A stretch of 64,000 nt of DNA from CAVROT01 sp963722905 (lineage in GTDB: Bacteria; Pseudomonadota; Alphaproteobacteria; Rhodobacterales; Rhodobacteraceae). A model generated the notes under the pieces. It did no database searches and was not told the origin of the DNA. It worked only from the letters and a program-made list of their open reading frames with translations. Of this stretch, positions 38,988-47,795 are shown piece by piece; position 1 is the stretch's first letter; every line of letters starts with the position of its first letter. A program made the translations under genes and the position numbers. The stretch spans positions 248,001 to 312,000 of the forward strand of contig CAVROT010000004.1 of the NCBI GenBank assembly GCA_963722905.1. Direction: 5' to 3'.

Positions 38988-40127
38988 TCAGGCGGCGGCG
39001 CCGAAGACCTCGTCCAGCGCGGCGTCGATCCGGGCGACGCTGGCAGGCACGTCGCGCAGCTTGTCCAGACCGAAGAGGCCGATGCGGAACGCGGCGTAGC
39101 CCTCGCCCTCGCCCAGCATCAGCGGCACCCCGGCGGCGATCTGCATGCCGGTCGCGGCGAACGCCTTGCCGTTCGCGACCTCGGGCCGGTCGGCGTAGCC
39201 CACGACGACGCCCGGCGCGCCGTAGCCCTCGGCCGCGACGGACCGGATGCCACGCGCGGCGAGGCTGGCCCGGACGGCGCGGCCCTGCTCCCACTGCGCT
39301 TCGGCCAGCTTTTCGAAGCCCGTCGCCTTGGCCTCGAAGGCCGCATCGCGGAACCCCTTCAGCGCGTCCGTCGGCATGGTCGCGTGGTAGGCGTGACCGC
39401 CGCCCTCGTAGGCCTCCATGATCGACAACCACTTCGCGAGGTCCACCGCAAAGGACGACGACGCAGTTGCCTTCACCCGCTCGACCGCCGCCGCCGACAG
39501 CATGACGACCCCGGCCGAGGGCGAGGCCGACCACCCCTTCTGCGGCGCCGTGATCAGCACGTCGACCCCGGTGGCGGCCATGTCGACCCAGGCGCAGCCC
39601 GACGCCACGCCGTCCAGCACGAAGAGGCCGCCCACCGCGTGCACGGCGTCGGCCACCGCGCGCAGGTAGGCGTCAGGCAGGACGATGCCCGCCGACGTCT
39701 CTACATGGGGGGCGAAGACAACGGACGGGCGCGCCTCGGCGATCCGGTCCGTCACCTCGTCCAGGGGCGCCGGGGCGAAGCCCGAATGCGGATCGTTGCC
39801 GGTGCGCCGGGCCTTCATCACGATCTCTTCGGCCGGGATGCGGCCCGCCTCGAAAATCTGCGTCCAGCGGTACGAGAACCAGCCGTTGCGGATCACCATC
39901 ACCGTCTGATCGGTGGCCAGCTGGCGGGCCACCGCCTCCATCGCATAGGTGCCGCCGCCCGGGACCAGCGCCACCGCGTCGGCCTTGTAGACCTCGCGCA
40001 GGAGGCCCGAGAGGTCGCGCATCACGGTCTGGAACCGCGACGACATGTGGTTCAGCGACCGGTCGGTGAAGACGACGGAATATTCCAGCAGTCCGTCCGG
40101 GTCGACGTCGGGCAGCAGGGCGGGCAT
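38988..40127 (-). CDS. Class V aminotransferase (alanine/serine-glyoxylate type)
   Basis: The 379-residue protein matches PLP-dependent class V aminotransferases: ALVPGGGTYAMEAVARQL, FAPHVETSAGI, LDGVASGCAWVDMAATGVD and the Schiff-base Lys in ITAPQKGWSASPSAGVV. The ATG at 40127 is chosen over an upstream GTG because AAGGAG lies eight bases before it and overlaps the GTG. It likely transfers an amino group to glyoxylate or another keto acid. It is divergent from ilvC with a 198-bp gap. Confidence 0.88.
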   Translation of the reverse strand: MPALLPDVDPDGLLEYSVVFTDRSLNHMSSRFQTVMRDLSGLLREVYKADAVALVPGGGTYAMEAVARQLATDQTVMVIRNGWFSYRWTQIFEAGRIPAEEIVMKARRTGNDPHSGFAPAPLDEVTDRIAEARPSVVFAPHVETSAGIVLPDAYLRAVADAVHAVGGLFVLDGVASGCAWVDMAATGVDVLITAPQKGWSASPSAGVVMLSAAAVERVKATASSSFAVDLAKWLSIMEAYEGGGHAYHATMPTDALKGFRDAAFEAKATGFEKLAEAQWEQGRAVRASLAARGIRSVAAEGYGAPGVVVGYADRPEVANGKAFAATGMQIAAGVPLMLGEGEGYAAFRIGLFGLDKLRDVPASVARIDAALDEVFGAAA

Positions 40128-40325
40128 GGCGGTCACTCCTTGGCGTTCGGCGACAAACTAGTGCGTGACGCGCCGATTTGCCATCCGGGCGCGACATGCG
40201 GCATGCCGCCCGCGCCTGTCGGACGCGCGAAGGATGACATGGCAGATGTTGCATTTTGCGGGTTCAGGCCCCGCGCACAGCCGTTAAGGTGCGCGAAATT
40301 GCGGCAAGGGCGAAAGGGCCAGTAA

Positions 40326-41348
40326 ATGCGCGTGTATTACGACCGGGATTGCGACATCAACCTCATCAAGGACACCAAGGTGGCGATCCTCGGCTACGGC
40401 TCCCAGGGGCATGCGCACGCGCTGAACCTGCGCGACTCGGGCGCCAAGGAGCTGGTTGTCGCGCTCCGCGAAGGGTCGCCCTCCCGCGCCAAGGCCGAGG
40501 GCGAGGGCCTGCGCGTCATGGGCATCGAGGAAGCCGCCGCCTGGTGCGACCTGATGATGTTCACAATGCCCGACGAGCTTCAGGGCGCCACCTACCGCGC
40601 CCATGTCCACGACCACATCCGCGAAGGCGCGGCCATCGCCTTCGCCCACGGCCTGAACATCCACTTCGGCCTGATCGAGCCCAAGAAGGGCGTCGACGTC
40701 ATCATGATGGCGCCCAAGGGCCCGGGCCACACCGTGCGCGGCGAATACGTCAAGGGCGGCGGCGTGCCCTGCCTCGTCGCCGTCGACACCGACGCGTCGG
40801 GGCGTGCGATGCAGCTGGGCCTCAGCTACTGCTCGGCCATCGGCGGCGGGCGTTCCGGCATCATCGAGACGAACTTCCGCCAGGAATGCGAGACCGACCT
40901 CTTCGGCGAGCAGGCGGTCCTCTGCGGCGGCCTGGTCGAACTGATCCGCATGGGCTTCGAGACGCTGGTCGAGGCCGGCTACGAGCCCGAGATGGCCTAT
41001 TTCGAGTGCCTGCACGAGGTAAAGCTGATCGTGGACCTGATCTACGAGGGCGGCATCGCCAACATGAACTACTCGATCTCGAACACGGCCGAATACGGCG
41101 AATACGTCAGCGGACCGCGCATCCTGCCCTACGACGAGACGAAGGCGCGGATGAAGGCGGTGCTGGAGGACATCCAGAAGGGCCGCTTCGTGCGCGACTT
41201 CATGGCCGAGAACGCGGTCGGTCAGCCGATGTTCAAGGCCACGCGCCGCATGAACGACGAGCACCAGATCGAGAAGGTCGGCGAGAAGCTGCGCGCCATG
41301 ATGCCCTGGATTTCGGAAGGCCGCATGGTCGACAAGGCGCGCAACTGA
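40326..41348 (+). CDS. ilvC: Ketol-acid reductoisomerase (NADP+)
   Basis: The 340-residue class I enzyme has the NADPH-binding GYGSQGHAHALNLRDSG with LREGSPSRAKAE, and HGLNIHFGLIEP, MAPKGPGHTVRGEYVKGGGVP and the magnesium-binding ETDLFGEQAVLCGG. YFECLHEVKLIVDLIYEGG and SISNTAEYGEYVSGP complete it. It makes the 2,3-dihydroxy acids of valine and isoleucine synthesis. Length and motifs are standard. No leader peptide or attenuator was recognised upstream. Confidence 0.97.
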   Translation: MRVYYDRDCDINLIKDTKVAILGYGSQGHAHALNLRDSGAKELVVALREGSPSRAKAEGEGLRVMGIEEAAAWCDLMMFTMPDELQGATYRAHVHDHIREGAAIAFAHGLNIHFGLIEPKKGVDVIMMAPKGPGHTVRGEYVKGGGVPCLVAVDTDASGRAMQLGLSYCSAIGGGRSGIIETNFRQECETDLFGEQAVLCGGLVELIRMGFETLVEAGYEPEMAYFECLHEVKLIVDLIYEGGIANMNYSISNTAEYGEYVSGPRILPYDETKARMKAVLEDIQKGRFVRDFMAENAVGQPMFKATRRMNDEHQIEKVGEKLRAMMPWISEGRMVDKARN

Positions 41349-41450
41349 GAGCGCGCCCGCGAACGGTCCCCGTCACCGGGCGTGGCGGGACACCCTATCT
41401 TAATGACTTCGTGAAAGGGTCGGGCAACCGTTACAGACTGGACCCCGACA

Positions 41451-42146
41451 ATGGCCTGCCGCTTTTCCCTCTACGCCGCCGCCCTCGCCGTCATGACCGC
41501 CTCCCTCGTCGCGGGCGGGGCGCGATCGGCGACGATCGTCACCGATTTCGCCGGCCCCGGCAGCGCCGCGGCCATCTCGGGCACGGCGTCGGGCATTCCG
41601 TTCACCCTGACCGGCTTCACCGTCCGCGACGACCTCACCGGCGAACGCGCCGCCCGGGTCGGCTATGACGGGCGCGGCTTCGGCGTGGTCGGACAGACCC
41701 AGACCGGCGGCCGCGACGCGACCGGTCGCCGGGTCGTGCCCGGCGACTTCACCATCGACGGCACCGGCATCGACAAGAACGAACTGCTGCGCCTGACCTT
41801 CGCGCGGCAGGTGACCCTGACGGACCTTCAATTCGGTTTCGTCGACGATTACGACGACTTCTACATCGCCATCACGGGCAGGCCGTCGTCGGGGGTGCGG
41901 ATCTCCAACCAGGGGAAGGCGCTGCAGCCGTTCGCCGCGCTGACCGGGCGCAGCTTCGACATCGTGGCGGGCTTTCCCAACCCGAACTTTCCCGGGCAGG
42001 TCGCCGGCGGCGGCAACGACAGCTTCCAGCTGACCGGCGTCGACGTGGCGGCGATCCCGCTGCCGGCGGCTCTCCCCATGCTCGCCTTCGCCACGGCAGC
42101 CCTGGGGCTGGTCGCGCGCCGGCGGCGCCGGGCCCGCGCCGCCTGA
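41451..42146 (+). CDS. Exported protein with VPLPA-CTERM-type sorting signal
   Basis: The 231-residue protein has an N-terminal signal peptide (cleavage probably after GGARSA) and a central region rich in Gly, Asp and Thr, with DDYDDFYIAITGRPSSG. The C-terminus reads IPLPAALPMLAFATAALGLVARRRRR: a VPLPA-like motif, a hydrophobic helix and an Arg cluster. This tripartite tail is the VPLPA-CTERM form of the PEP-CTERM signal, recognised by exosortase enzymes in Rhodobacterales. The body matches no family I know. Surface or matrix display is inferred from the tail; no exosortase gene is in the window. Confidence 0.8.
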   Translation: MACRFSLYAAALAVMTASLVAGGARSATIVTDFAGPGSAAAISGTASGIPFTLTGFTVRDDLTGERAARVGYDGRGFGVVGQTQTGGRDATGRRVVPGDFTIDGTGIDKNELLRLTFARQVTLTDLQFGFVDDYDDFYIAITGRPSSGVRISNQGKALQPFAALTGRSFDIVAGFPNPNFPGQVAGGGNDSFQLTGVDVAAIPLPAALPMLAFATAALGLVARRRRRARAA

Positions 42147-42224
42147 TCGGGCGTCCGGCCATGCATCCGTCCTGCGACGCGGCGAACCGATAAAAGTCGA
42201 AGTGTCGCCGCCCGTGACCGGCGA

Positions 42225-43568
42225 TCAGGCCATTTCCGCGATCAGGTCCGCGACGCCGCCCACGACATCCGTCAGAAGGTCCGCGTCCTCGCATTCCGCC
42301 ATCACGCGGATCACGGGCTCGGTCCCCGACTTTCGGATCAGCAGCCGGCCCCGTCCAGCGAGCCGCGCCTCGGCCGCCGCGACGGCGCGGCGGACGGCCG
42401 GAGCCTCCAGCGGCGCGGTGCCCGCGGCGTAGCGCACGCTGCGCAGAAGCTGCGGCACCGGATCGAACCGGTGCATGAGGGCCGAGGCCGGCGTGCCGGT
42501 GCGCACCATCTCGGCCAGCACCTGCAAGCCGGCCAGCAGGCCGTCGCCGGTGGTGCCGTGGTCCGTCATCACGACATGGCCCGACTGTTCGCCACCCAGG
42601 TTGAAGCCGCCTGCGCGCATCGCCTCGACCACGTAGCGGTCGCCGACGGGCGCACGGTGCAGCGCGATGCCCAGCGACGCGAGGTGCCGCTCCAGGCCGA
42701 GGTTGCTCATGACGCTGGCCACCAGCGTCCGGTGGGCCAGCTGGCCCAGGGTCGCCATGCGCTCGGCCAGCAGGGCCATGATCTGGTCGCCGTCGGCGAT
42801 GCGCCCCGCCTCGTCGATCAGGATGATCCGGTCCGCGTCCCCGTCCAGGCAAAGCCCGACGTCGGCCCCGTGCGCCACGACCGCGCACGCAGCGGCCTCG
42901 GGCGCAGTCGACCCGCAGCCGGCGTTGATGTTGGTGCCGTCGGGCGCCACGCCGATGGGGACGACCTCTGCCCCCAGCTCCCACAACACTTCCGGGGCGG
43001 CGCGCCAGGCGGCGCCGTTGGCGCAGTCGACCACCACCTTCAGCCCGGTCAGCCGCATGCCCGCGGGCAGCGTCGCCTTCACCCGTTCGTTGTAGCGGAA
43101 CCGTCCGTCGTCCACGCGCCGCGCCCGGCCGATCTGCGCCGCCGGGGCCGGATCCACGCCCGTGGCCACCAGCGCCTCGATCTCGGCCTCGGCCGCATCG
43201 CTCAGCTTGAAGCCGTCGGGGCCGAAGAACTTGATCCCGTTGTCCTCATGCGGGTTGTGGCTGGCCGAGATCATGACGCCCGCGTCGGCGCGCATGGAGG
43301 TCGTCAGCATCCCGACCGCCGGCGTGGGCACCGGCCCCAGCAGCAGGACGTTCATCCCCGACGAGGTGAAGCCGGCGGTCATCGCCGTCTCGAACATGTA
43401 GCCCGACAGCCGCGTGTCCTTGCCGATCACCACCCGGTTCGCGCCACCCAATTCGTTGCGGAAATAATGCCCGGCGGCGGCACCCAGGCGCAGGGCGAGA
43501 TCCGCCGTCATCGGATGGCGGTTGGCGGTGCCGCGCACGCCGTCGGTGCCGAAGAGGCTGCGGATCAT
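42225..43568 (-). CDS. glmM: Phosphoglucosamine mutase
   Basis: The 447-residue protein opens FGTDGVRGTANRHPMTADLALRLG and has the phosphoserine loop GVMISASHNPHEDNGIKFF, the metal loop CLDGDADRIILIDEAG, the sugar loop GGEQSGHVVMTDHGTTGDGL and the C-terminal phosphate-binding RKSGTEPVIRVMAE. It converts glucosamine-6-phosphate to glucosamine-1-phosphate for peptidoglycan and lipopolysaccharide. The start is set at MIRSLFG; a longer frame upstream lacks homology. It is transcribed in the same direction as the glyS region upstream. Confidence 0.96.
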   Translation of the reverse strand: MIRSLFGTDGVRGTANRHPMTADLALRLGAAAGHYFRNELGGANRVVIGKDTRLSGYMFETAMTAGFTSSGMNVLLLGPVPTPAVGMLTTSMRADAGVMISASHNPHEDNGIKFFGPDGFKLSDAAEAEIEALVATGVDPAPAAQIGRARRVDDGRFRYNERVKATLPAGMRLTGLKVVVDCANGAAWRAAPEVLWELGAEVVPIGVAPDGTNINAGCGSTAPEAAACAVVAHGADVGLCLDGDADRIILIDEAGRIADGDQIMALLAERMATLGQLAHRTLVASVMSNLGLERHLASLGIALHRAPVGDRYVVEAMRAGGFNLGGEQSGHVVMTDHGTTGDGLLAGLQVLAEMVRTGTPASALMHRFDPVPQLLRSVRYAAGTAPLEAPAVRRAVAAAEARLAGRGRLLIRKSGTEPVIRVMAECEDADLLTDVVGGVADLIAEMA

Positions 43569-44176
43569 GGGGTGGTCTCCGTCGGGTTCGGCCGCGGCCT
43601 CGCGCGGCAGTATCGCGGCTTCGTCCGGACCGCGCGGACCGGTCGCGGGCCGCGTCACCCTTCGACCCGCGTAAGGTCGGCGACCGAGAGGCACAGCGCG
43701 CGGATGCGGCTGAGAAGGTTCAGCCGGTTGCGCCGCACCACCTGCCGCGGGTCGTTCACCTGCACCGCCTCGAAGAACGCGTCGATGGGCGCCCGCAACC
43801 CGGCCAGCGCGGACATGGCGGCGCCGAAATCCTCGGACCGCATGGCGGCGGCGATGGGCGCCTCGGCGTCGTCCAGCGCGGCGAAGAGCGCCCGCTCCGC
43901 GTCGTCGTCGGCGAACTTCACGTCGGCGCCGTATTCGTAGGCCACCCCGTCCTGCTCTTCGGCTTGGCTGAGGATGTTGTTGGCCCGCTTGAAGCCCTGC
44001 AACAGGTTTGCCCCGTCGTCAGTGGAGAGAAAGGTCGACAGAGCCTCGGTCCGTCGGACCAGCAGTGTGAGATCGTCATTGCCGGGCATGGCAATGCAGG
44101 CGTCGATGACGTCGTGCCGGATGCCCTGATCGCGAAGGTGCTGTTTGAGGCGGTCGTGGAGGAATGAAAAAAGGGA

Positions 44177-44480
44177 TAGGGCCTTACTCTCATATCTGCC
44201 CTGCAAATCTTATCGTACAGTTCCTGCGCCCTATCAACTTTCTCATTAGAAGCGGCTCCTATAGCTCGAAGCAATACGCTTCGTTTCGATGGTTGAGATA
44301 AGAAATCTCCGCCATCTCCACATCATTGCTTGCCTTATCCAGTCCATCGATTTCGATCTGTAGCTCTCTAAACCTGCGAATCTCTCGCACTATACCCGTG
44401 CGTTTAATGATTTCCATCGCTAGGCGAAATCGCAAAGCTAGTCTTTGGTCCGTTTCCGTTAATCAGGCGAAGTAACCCTA
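44177..44480. other. Low-GC tract interrupting glyS, with short inverted ends
   Basis: A hand count of 44161-44460 gives 138 G+C in 300 bases (46%), against roughly 70% around it. The tract is bounded by TAGGGCCTTACT at 44177-44188 and, inverted, AGTAACCCTA at 44471-44480, which match apart from a CC insertion. No target duplication is apparent outside these ends, and the outermost bases still encode GlyS-like residues with unusual AT-rich codons (CTA, TTA, TTT, TCA). It may be a small non-autonomous insertion, a patch of recombined foreign DNA, or an expanded and mutated linker. Confidence 0.5.
44259..44417 (-). CDS. Small ORF of 52 codons inside the glyS interruption
   Basis: The frame begins MEIIKRTGIVREIRRFRELQ, with its ATG overlapping the end of the upstream glyS reading frame, and ends at a TAG (44259-44261). 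Its composition is charged and amphipathic (Glu, Arg, Ile, Leu), unlike the Arg/Pro/Gly shadows elsewhere in the window. A third frame then continues with LLRAIGAASNEKVDRAQ and ELYDKICRAD. I recognise no family. It could be translated by coupling to the glyS stop, or be chance in AT-rich DNA. Confidence 0.25.
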   Translation of the reverse strand: MEIIKRTGIVREIRRFRELQIEIDGLDKASNDVEMAEISYLNHRNEAYCFEL

Positions 44481-45927
44481 GCCCTGCCCGCCGCAGTGCA
44501 AAGGGATCCTTGCTGCCCGTTGGTGTCTCTCCAATCGCCCAGAAACCGGCCAAGATGTCGATCTTGTCCGCCAGCGCAACCGCCACCGTGACCGGGGCGG
44601 TCGGCACCTCGTCGGAGGGGCCCAGCGGCTTCCAGTGGTCGCGGGCGGCGTCGGCGACTTCGGCGGGTAGTCCAGCTTCCAGCGCATAGTGGCGGCCCAT
44701 GATGCCCTGTAGGTCGGGGAACTCGTAGACCATCTGGCTGGCGAGGTCGGCCTTGGCGAGGCGGGCCGCCTGTTCTGCGATGTCGGGATCGGCGCCGACC
44801 GCGGGGGCAATCTCGCGCGCGAGGGCCGCGATGCGGTCGATGCGGTCGGCCTGCGAGCCCAGCTTGTTGTGGAACGTCACCTTGCCGAGCGCATCAAGCC
44901 ACGGCTGCATCTTCTGCTCGCGCGCCACCTTCAGGTCGTTGGCCCAGAAGAACGCCGCGTCGGCCAGGCGGGCGGACAGGACGCGGCGGTTGCCGTCGAG
45001 GATCGTGGCGCCGTCATCGGCGGTATCGCGGTTGGCGACGGTGACGAAGCGGGTGATGCCGCCCGTCCGGTCCTTCACCGACAGGAACTTCTGGTGCTCG
45101 CGCATGGAGGTCTGGAGGACCTCGGCCGGCAGGTCCAGGAACCGCGCGTCGATCTCGCCCATCAGCGTCACCGGCCATTCGACCAGCCCCGCGATCTCGG
45201 CCAGCAGGGCGGCATCCTCCACCACCTCGCAGCCGGCGGCGAAGGCGAGGTTGGCGGCGTCGTTGCGGATGGTCTCGGCCCGTTCCTCGGACGAGAGCAC
45301 GACGAAGGCGCGGCGCAGGCGGGCGGCGTGGTCCTCGGCCCCCGTCACGCGGATCGCGCCCGGCGCCATGAAGCGGTGCCCCTCGGTCACGTCGCCGGCC
45401 GCGATGCCGTCCACCGTCAGCGGCACCACCGCATGGCCCGCCTCGTCCGACAGGATGCACAGGATGCGGTGCAGCGGTCGCACCCAGCGCAGCGTCCCCG
45501 CGCCCCAGCGCATCGACTTCGGCCAGGGGAAGGCGCGGATGGTCCGCTCCAGCACGTCGGCCACGATCTCGGGCGCGTCACGGCCCGGCCGGCGTATGGT
45601 AGCGAACCAGACCTGACCCTTACCCGTATCCCGCGCCTCCAGCGCGTCGCGCTCCACGCCTGCGCCGCGCGCGAACCCGTCGACGGCCTTGTCTGGGGCG
45701 CCGACCTTGGGGCCCTTGCGGTCCTCCACCGCGTCGGGCGACCGGGCCGTCAACCCCTCGACCGCCAGCACCAGGCGGCGCGGCGTCGCGTGGGCGCCGG
45801 CATCGGCATAGGTCAGCCCCGCCTCAACCAGGCCATCCGTTACCAGCCGGCGCAGGTCGGCGGCGGCGCGGGCCTGCATCCGGGCGGGGATTTCCTCGGA
45901 CAGGAGTTCGATCAGCAGGTCGGGCAT

Positions 45928-46452
45928 TCAGTCGCTTTCCGGCGGAGTGTCGCGGGGCGGGCAGGCCTCGCCCACGGGCGTGCCGTCATAGGACAGCTCA
46001 CCGCAGTCGTTCAACTGGTGCCAGGCGTAGGCGCGCCCGTCGGAATAGACGGCGACGATCCGGTCGACGCCGTAATGGACGTTCTTGACCGACAGGAACG
46101 CCTGCGCCTCGCCCGATTCGAGCGCCTCGCCGATGGCGCGCGCGTCGTAGCAGTCGAACCAAGCGGGCCCGGTCAGCGGCGTCGGGTCTTCGGCCGGCGT
46201 GAAGTCGGCTGCAAGTGTCCCCGGCGGCACGTCGGTGGTGAAACAGGCGCGGAACCTGATCGGCGAAGAGTTGGCGTCGATGGCGGTCACCGCTCCCGCG
46301 GCGATGTCGCGCGGCGTGCCGTCCCGCGCGGTCAGGGCCATGCCGTCCGGCGACAGCTCGTCATAGAAGGCATAGACCTGCAGCCAGTACATCGCCACGC
46401 CCGAGACGACGGCCAGCACGGCCAGGAAGACGACGATGGCACGTCCCGTCAT
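45928..46452 (-). CDS. DUF6446-type single-pass membrane protein
   Basis: The 174-residue protein has one N-terminal membrane helix (AIVVFLAVLAVVSGVAMYW) and a periplasmic domain with SSPIRFRACFTTDVPP, WFDCYDARAIGEALESGEAQAFLS and a C-terminal NDCGELSYDGTPVGEACPP. Four Cys residues could form disulfides. Its stop codon is immediately followed by the glyS ATG. A protein of this type between glyQ and glyS is usual in Rhodobacterales and is known as DUF6446; no function is established. The start at MTGRAIVV is preferred over an upstream Met with low-complexity sequence. Confidence 0.78.
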   Translation of the reverse strand: MTGRAIVVFLAVLAVVSGVAMYWLQVYAFYDELSPDGMALTARDGTPRDIAAGAVTAIDANSSPIRFRACFTTDVPPGTLAADFTPAEDPTPLTGPAWFDCYDARAIGEALESGEAQAFLSVKNVHYGVDRIVAVYSDGRAYAWHQLNDCGELSYDGTPVGEACPPRDTPPESD

Positions 46453-46673
46453 GATCGGCCTCCCGGTCCGCGCCCGGTTGGTGCCGCGCATGGGCGGCGT
46501 TCTAGTCGGCCCCGGCGCCGCCGTCGAGACCGCGCCTTCGGGGCGGTGGACCGATCGCAGAACGCGCACCGCTTCCGGTCAAAGACGTTCGCCGCCGCGG
46601 ACGACCGGGAACCGTCGACCTCGAACCGAAAGCGGGCGGGCCCGGCCCCAGGGCGCGGGCGGTCGGTCTTGGG

Positions 46674-47615
46674 TCAGGCGGCGTCCGCCGCGTCCCACCC
46701 GCCCGGCGGCGTCTCAAGGAAGGCGTCGGCGCAGGCCCGGGCCAGGGCGCGCACGCGCGCGATGTAGGCCTGCCGTTCGGTGGGCGAGATGACGCCGCGC
46801 GCGTCGAGCAGGTTGAAGAGATGCGAGGCACGGATACACTGGTCGTAGGCCGGCTGGGCCATGACGATGCGCCGGCCGGTCCGGGGGTCATCCGCGGGCG
46901 CGCCCAGGATGCGGGCGCTTTCCGCCTCGGCGTCCTCGAAATGCTTCAGCAGCATGTCCGTGTCGGCGGTGTCGAAGTTCCAGCGCGCGTATTGCGCCTC
47001 GGCCTCGCGGAAGACGTCGCCATAGGTGAGGGGTATGGTCGCATCCGGATCGTTGAACGGCATCGCGTTGCCGTCGTCATGGCCCAGCACGTACATGGCC
47101 AGCCGCTCCAGCCCGTAGGTCAGCTCGCCCGAGACGGGGCGGCAGTCGTGCCCGCCGACCTGCTGGAAATAGGTGAACTGCGACACCTCCATGCCGTCGC
47201 ACCAGACCTCCCATCCCAGGCCCCAGGCGCCCAGCGTGGGGCTTTCCCAGTCGTCCTCGACGAAGCGGATGTCGTGGCGGTCCATGTCGATGCCGATGGC
47301 GGCGAGACTGCCGAGGTAGAGCGCCTGCAGGTCGGGGGGCGACGGTTTGATGATGACCTGGAACTGGTAATAGTGCTGCCAGCGGTTCGGGCTGTCGCCG
47401 TAGCGCCCGTCGGTGGGCCGCCGGCAGGGCTGCACGTAGGCCGCCGACCAGGGCCGCGGACCCAGCGCGCGCAGCGTCGTGGCCGGGTGGAAGGTGCCGG
47501 CGCCGACCTCCATGTCGTAGGGTTGCAGGATCGCGCAGCCCTTCGACGCCCAGTAGATCTGGAGGCGCAGGATCAGCTCCTGAAAGCTGCTTGGCGCGTC
47601 GATGTGGTGGGCCAT
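46674..47615 (-). CDS. glyQ: Glycyl-tRNA synthetase alpha subunit
   Basis: The 313-residue protein is a standard GlyQ: SFQELILRLQIYWASKGCAI, LQPYDMEVGAGTFHPATTLRALGP, YVQPCRRPTDGRYGDSPNRWQHYYQFQV, FVEDDWESPTLGAWGLGWEVW and FTYFQQVGG. It forms the catalytic alpha subunit of the alpha2-beta2 enzyme and needs GlyS. Its presence intact makes the interruption of glyS notable. Expected order glyQ, DUF6446, glyS is kept. Confidence 0.97.
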   Translation of the reverse strand: MAHHIDAPSSFQELILRLQIYWASKGCAILQPYDMEVGAGTFHPATTLRALGPRPWSAAYVQPCRRPTDGRYGDSPNRWQHYYQFQVIIKPSPPDLQALYLGSLAAIGIDMDRHDIRFVEDDWESPTLGAWGLGWEVWCDGMEVSQFTYFQQVGGHDCRPVSGELTYGLERLAMYVLGHDDGNAMPFNDPDATIPLTYGDVFREAEAQYARWNFDTADTDMLLKHFEDAEAESARILGAPADDPRTGRRIVMAQPAYDQCIRASHLFNLLDARGVISPTERQAYIARVRALARACADAFLETPPGGWDAADAA

Positions 47616-47795
47616 GGTACCTCCGCGCAGCCAAGGGGGGCGCTAAGGCCGGGACGGTGGGCATACGCGCCGGGGATGCCATAGGCATGCGGGCAACAGG
47701 CGTCAATCGCCGCCCGTCGCTCCCGCGATGGTTAGTTGACCGTTAACCTCGATCGTCTCTTGTGGCGCGGGACGAAGTGCCGCGAGGAACCGGGA

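Larger units (their letters stand above)
43655..45927 (-). pseudogene. glyS: Glycyl-tRNA synthetase beta subunit, reading frame interrupted
   Basis: The first part (45927 to 44404, 507 codons) starts MPDLLIELLSEEIPARMQ and follows GlyS closely to FALRRAGLGLLRLING. It then runs into foreign-looking sequence and a TAA. The last part (from about 44190 to 43655) resumes in another frame with LSLFSFLHDRLKQHLRDQG and ends RRNRLNLLSRIRALC-VADL, the C-terminal anticodon-binding domain. Between them lie stops in every frame and about 46% GC. GlyS normally continues unbroken through a linker of a few dozen residues here. GlyS is essential with GlyQ unless another glycyl-tRNA synthetase exists, so either two polypeptides reassemble, the gap is bypassed, a second copy exists, or the sequence is faulty. 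Confidence 0.75.

Noticed and set aside
44177..44480. Group I intron in glyS
   Set aside because: A GACTA and an ATAGT-like motif are present but lie near the 5' end of the tract in the wrong place for the R and S elements, and no P3-P8 core could be drawn.
44177..44480. Intein within GlyS
   Set aside because: Stops occur in all frames and no intein splice motifs are visible.
44177..44480. Definite miniature transposon
   Set aside because: The inverted ends are only about 10 bp, no target-site duplication is visible, and the outermost bases still read as GlyS codons, so it is listed only as a possibility.
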